DNA from: Takakia lepidozioides | Taxonomy: Eukaryota; Streptophyta; Takakiopsida; Takakiales; Takakiaceae | Length of the DNA: 64,000 nt | Direction of reading: 5' to 3' | Assembly: GCA_030704615.1 (NCBI GenBank) | Contig: CM060733.1 | Span: 51,026,001 to 51,090,000, forward strand | In this document: one piece after another, positions 59,690 through 64,000 of the stretch | Layout of the letters: every line of letters starts with the position of its first letter | How positions within the stretch are numbered: position 1 is the first letter of the stretch | Notes under the pieces: generated by a model | What the model was told of the DNA's origin: nothing | What the model saw: only the letters and a program-made list of their open reading frames with translations | The model's database searches: none | Position numbers and translations under genes: made by a program

Positions 59690-60110
59690 TTTTCATGCTA
59701 AGTGAGTGCTAGAAAAGATCAATAAGACTATTCGGAATGCATACTAAGTACACCATTGTGCAAATGACAATGTACACTATTTCTAGATAAGATTTCAAAT
59801 TAGTATGAGATAATTAAAATGAGGCATAAAGTAGGCCATATGAAATATACTAGACAATTTGACAGACTTTAATCATTTTCCACGGGGACTGTAAGCAAAA
59901 AATGAATGGGGCTATTTGAAATGTAAAGCGACCATTGTGCAAATGACAATATGTACTATCAATTTAAGATGGGGTATAGGATAGGTGATACTGTCATATG
60001 AAAGATAAGAGACAATTCAACTCACTTGAATAATTTTCCATGCTTAGAACTGTATCTAGAGAGTTGAAGGAGAAAGACTATTTGGGATGCAAAGTGAACA
60101 TGACACTCTG
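59690..60110. repeat. Diverged tandem repeat, about 180-bp unit
   Basis: Units share CTATTYGRRATGYA, then ACCATTGTGCAAATGACAAT, then ACTAT...AGAT and CATATGAAA, GACAATT, ATTTTCCA. Starts lie near 59727, 59913 and 60086; the third is truncated after about 40 bp. Confidence 0.6.
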
Positions 60111-60139
60111 TCCAATCTTTCAAACATTTGCTGCGTATA

Positions 60140-63100
60140 TGCAAAATAGTCATCTTTTAATGGATGACTAATAGTGTGTCCAAAATTTTGTGATAAACAT
60201 AACGTCTTCTTATAAATCATTGATATAACACGTGCACATTAATAAGCATGCTTAGGAGGACCATAATGTCCTCTACACAATTTTACACTTGCTTCGGCAA
60301 CGCATCCTACATTTTTCTTGTTTTTCCCTCTACACTAACACTCCGGGAAAAAAACTCCACAACAGTGGATTGATCTATAGAACACTTTTTCATCTCAAAG
60401 TCCTCCCTCAAAGTCTCCTTCTCAATGGTACAACAAAAGCTGGGCTCCAAGTCAACACTGTTCCCTACGCGCTAAAATAGTAGCCATTTGCATTATCATG
60501 TTTGGCTGTTAATAAACGTCGCCGTTCGTGGGAATATAACCCGAGGAGGTGAAAAGCTCAAGTACCAGTCTAGTTAGGGACCCGCATCCAACTAACTGGC
60601 CACAGAATCTTTAAAAGAGCCAGTGTCCACTCATGAAGCCCCCCTTTCCCTTCTCATCTGCCTGTCCTTCCCCTCATTTTTCTACCCGCCCCTCCACTTC
60701 GTCATGCCATCTTCTTACTGGCTGATTTTTTTTGAAATGAAACTTGGCCCTACATATTGGGAGACACATACATAGTTTTGTGTTCTTGTCCATGTCATAT
60801 TAGCCTTCGGTGCCGCACTATCTGAACGAAGGCGGGCCACTTTGAGACCACTTGCAGGCCTTTCATACGAGCCTTTCATGCAAGCGCATACTTGGATCCC
60901 GGGCGTTGCTATGTGGGGTTGACACTTGACAAAAAGACTAACTCATCCGTGTGTGATGGGTGTCTATAGTTGGAACCAGTGTTGGTGGGTATATGGGTTA
61001 TACCCACCGGACTGGGCTTTATGTCCGTAGGCTCGGGGATAATACATTATTTTTTGCAGATCGACCGAGACCTGCCTTTGACGATCGCAAAACTGCCTCG
61101 TCACCAGCTAGCTTCACACACTGGTAATGTACATCTGTTAAGATGTTAAATTTCTCTCCCTCTTTGCTGGTCTCTACAGCTCTGAGATTCTTCCGAGCCA
61201 CTTCCGAGCTCGAATAATCCTCCCTATGCCTCTAAGCAACGATTGTATGCTGCAACAACCATCAAATCAAGTGGTTAGTTATATATAGAAATAAATGATC
61301 TAGTATTTAAAATACACAGAGAATGTAAAAAAAAACTGGTGACGGAAACACACTTGTATTTTGCGAATAGTTCATTGTGCGTGGAGAGTTGGGAATTAGG
61401 AAGCAAGGATCAACCGGATGTATGAACGATTGGTAATGAGAACATGATGAAGGTAAACATGGATGAAAGCACATGGTACTAACGAATGGTGATTTGGATG
61501 CAAAACTGTTACAGTGTTACTTTAACTGGGGAGAGGATGAATGGAAAGTGAGCAGTTAGCATTGGCGAAGCTCGTTCATGAGAGCGGGACTCCAACGTTT
61601 TGCCGCCATGGATGAGATCAAGGACAAACAAAGCCAAGGCAGCATGGATGACGACGGGATGGCAGCATGTGCAGTGTGTTGATGCGGGATCAATAAGCGG
61701 CTGATACACCGCCGCCCTAGGACAGTATGGTGCATAACTACGCAGACGCTTGTAATTACGTTTTGGGCCTTTGGATGTTATCCAGACTTGATTAAAAGGC
61801 CACATGTCCACATATTAAATGCATTTGAGATAGGCACATCCGGTGAAGGATGGGTGTTTAGTAGTATAATAAACTCTGAGCGGTTATTAGAATGGATCGG
61901 CTCCATGAGAAGGGCTAATCTAGGGGTTTGGAGGGTACAAGGCCGGGTAGAGAGAGTTCAGTAGTTTAGTAGTTCGGAAACTAGAGGGCAGAGGCTAGAG
62001 AAACTAGCGTGATGACGATGGGAGAAGAGAGCTTAGAGCTAACAAGACATTATGCATGGGATTAGAGAGGATCTATTAGTTTGATAGTTGACACAATATA
62101 GAAATCAGAGAGTAGTGAGACAAAGCTACGCTTCGTTGATGCTTGGCGGCCAGTCGGGCGTCCTAGTGATATAAAGGAAACCGTAGAAGTACAAAACATT
62201 TTGTGTTGAAGTCATGAAACCAGTTGTGAAAGGAAGTGGGAAGGCTTTATGGTGCACATTTGTGTACGAGAGAACTGGATGTTGAAGGCCATCGTGCCGA
62301 TACTGCTCGTGAGCATAATCATTATAGGAACTTAGAGTGCAGATTGCACGAATCAGAACTTGGAAATAGAATTAGAGGTTTGGCACCCTTTGGCACTTTG
62401 AAGGACGGCGGGCCGAACTACTAGAGAGAGGCCCCGGATCGTGAGAGGGAAAAGCAAGAGTGAACCAATACCAACAACCGAACACACTCAAGAGCATCCA
62501 GAGGGATCAATGGACGGGCATACTGGTTAACGTAGCCATGCTAGGACATATGGAATGAAGCATTGATCACGAACCGTGGGATGCTGAACCAGATAAACGA
62601 GATAACGGGGTGCAGGTGCCACGGGCGTCGCCCCAACGTGGGGTCACGATATCTTTACTGAGCATTTGCCATGGGTTGGGAATTGAACCATGAAAAGATA
62701 AAGAGTGTGAGTGGCATATGCATGTGTGAGAGGTCTAGTCTAGGTGTCATGATGTTTTCCTGCTTCCGCTGCAGCATCATGCAGCATCGAAACCGGACTG
62801 ACAGGTTGTAACTTGAAGAGGGAACGAGAAGAGTTATACTGGTGGGTGATACAGGGCCCCCATTTTTACTTTACATCTTCTTGTTCGGACAAATCCTCAA
62901 TACTTATGGTAGTATCAAATTTGCAAAATTGTCGCCACTCATCAAATGTCTTTCTTGCCTAGCTTTCAACACGTCTGCTACGACAGCGCCCTCCAGCATT
63001 TACGTGTTTCAACTCCTCTGCATTGAACTCCCGAAATCGAGAAGTATGATCACCATCAGCAAGTTGGAATCCATCAACGTCTAGATTTTCTTGGTCGCTC

Positions 63101-64000
63101 TCATCTAGGGAAGCTTCAGCATCAAGAGTAACTCCTTGATTGGAGTATGAGTTTTTGATATGCCGCTGCTCCATAATAGCAAAAAAATTAGAGGCAATAT
63201 CATGAAGAGAACCAACGATGACAACCTCCGATCTCGTAATGGAATCGAGTAGATGCATTTTTGAATCTCCAGAGGCTGCATGTTGCTTGACTACCGCACT
63301 TTGATGCACATGGACATTGTTAGAATTACTGAACAGATCTCAAGAAGAAATGCTTCATCTCATTGTTTGTCAAGGCAGACACCTCCTCTGTAATTTCCAT
63401 TGGAATGAGCGGGAGACCTTATCACCAAAATCAGCAGAGGAGAAAGATCTAAAGCTAATTGCTCAAAAATTAACAATCACACACTCAATTTATCACATCT
63501 TTGACACCACGGAATATAACAGAAAACATCAGGTGGTGTTGCGTTAGGTGCCTTGAACAAAGATCGAGACCTGTCGACCAGTTTGGCGAAGCAAGTGACT
63601 GCTAGAAGACCGCCGAACTGACAGTTGCAGGTCGAATGGAGCAGGCTCGCGTTCACGAACAGATCCACGGTTAGGGATTTAAGAAAGTGGGCTTGGAGAT
63701 GGCAAGGGTGGAGAAGAGAAAAGAATGATGGTGTACAGGCATCTAGAGCAGATCTGTATTGACAGGAAACTAGTGTAGCATGGCGTGGTGGCTGGGCGGA
63801 CCGGATGTAGCCGGTGCTGTGCTTTTTGGTGAGCAGAAAAAGAGGTCGTGAGAAGAAGAAAAAAGATCGATCTGCACTGGTCTATGGTGATAGAATGTGT
63901 TGATGCACGGTGTGGTGGAGGGGCGGACTGGACATCGTAGTCCAGTACTGTGCATAGATAGAATGGCATGAGATGAGTACATAGATTGACAGGTAGATCT
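60140..64000. other. Right-end intergenic region
   Basis: No supported gene. A 116-codon minus frame (63309-62959) starting at GTG has an acidic middle (DAEASLDESDQENLDVDGFQ) but no known domain. About 63740-63840 and 63865-63960 are diverged copies of one block (AGATC...GGCGTGGTGG / GGTGTGGTGG, GGGCGGAC). Possible transposon debris. Confidence 0.35.

Overview
The window reads as nuclear DNA of a land plant. Genes are split by many short GT-AG introns, and they include plant-type families: an AP2/ERF transcription factor and a DUF1499 protein with a plastid/thylakoid-type N-terminus. Intergenic space is filled with Ty1/copia, LINE, tRNA-derived SINE and hAT-like debris. A clear CFAP299 homologue (a cilia/flagella protein) points to a plant that still makes flagellated sperm, such as a bryophyte, lycophyte or fern. 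I cannot name the species from the sequence alone. All exon models below were made by eye from reading frame, splice sites and recalled family sequences.

Left part, 1-20.5 kb (gene-dense). RAD50 occupies the minus strand from 12529 to beyond the left edge. Twenty exons give an uninterrupted frame of 1096 codons, with Walker A, Q-loop, coiled coil and CPCC zinc hook. The C-terminal coiled coil and the Walker B/signature half of the ATPase are outside the window. CFAP299 starts about 600 bp away on the plus strand (13136-17929, 10 exons, about 238 aa). It converges on a four-exon DUF1499 gene on the minus strand (18263-20482). RAD50 and CFAP299 introns carry repeated copies of one short motif ending in a (CATTT)n tail, plus LINE remnants.

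Middle part, 20.5-48.7 kb (repeat-dominated). It holds a tRNA-derived SINE family, an AT-rich insertion that splits one SINE, a long inverted repeat, a 278-bp tandem duplication and an unknown two-exon ORF at 23.0-23.7 kb. Further right are an isolated GC-rich block with hairpins, a palindromic minisatellite (26.4-27.25 kb), copia pol remnants and a hAT-like non-autonomous element (31.55-32.39 kb). An AP2 gene with a deletion in the middle of its DNA-binding domain lies at 33.45-33.76 kb. An unknown ORF split by one TAG lies at 35.6-36.6 kb. A 1-kb inverted-repeat element (46.0-47.0 kb) is followed by an array of GGGGTGTTTCC modules.

Right part, 48.7-64 kb. An AP2/ERF gene (49528-51394, three exons, about 513 aa) is followed by LINE fragments. 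A SINE of a second family has a perfect 12-bp target-site duplication. A rearranged copia element has pol and zinc knuckles on the minus strand and the gag N-terminal part on the plus strand. Low-information repetitive sequence fills the rest.

Functionally, RAD50 acts in DNA double-strand-break repair and CFAP299 in motile cilia. The DUF1499 product is probably plastid-targeted. The two AP2 loci share an unusual motif and look like paralogues of one lineage-specific subfamily. The genes are neighbours rather than a pathway.
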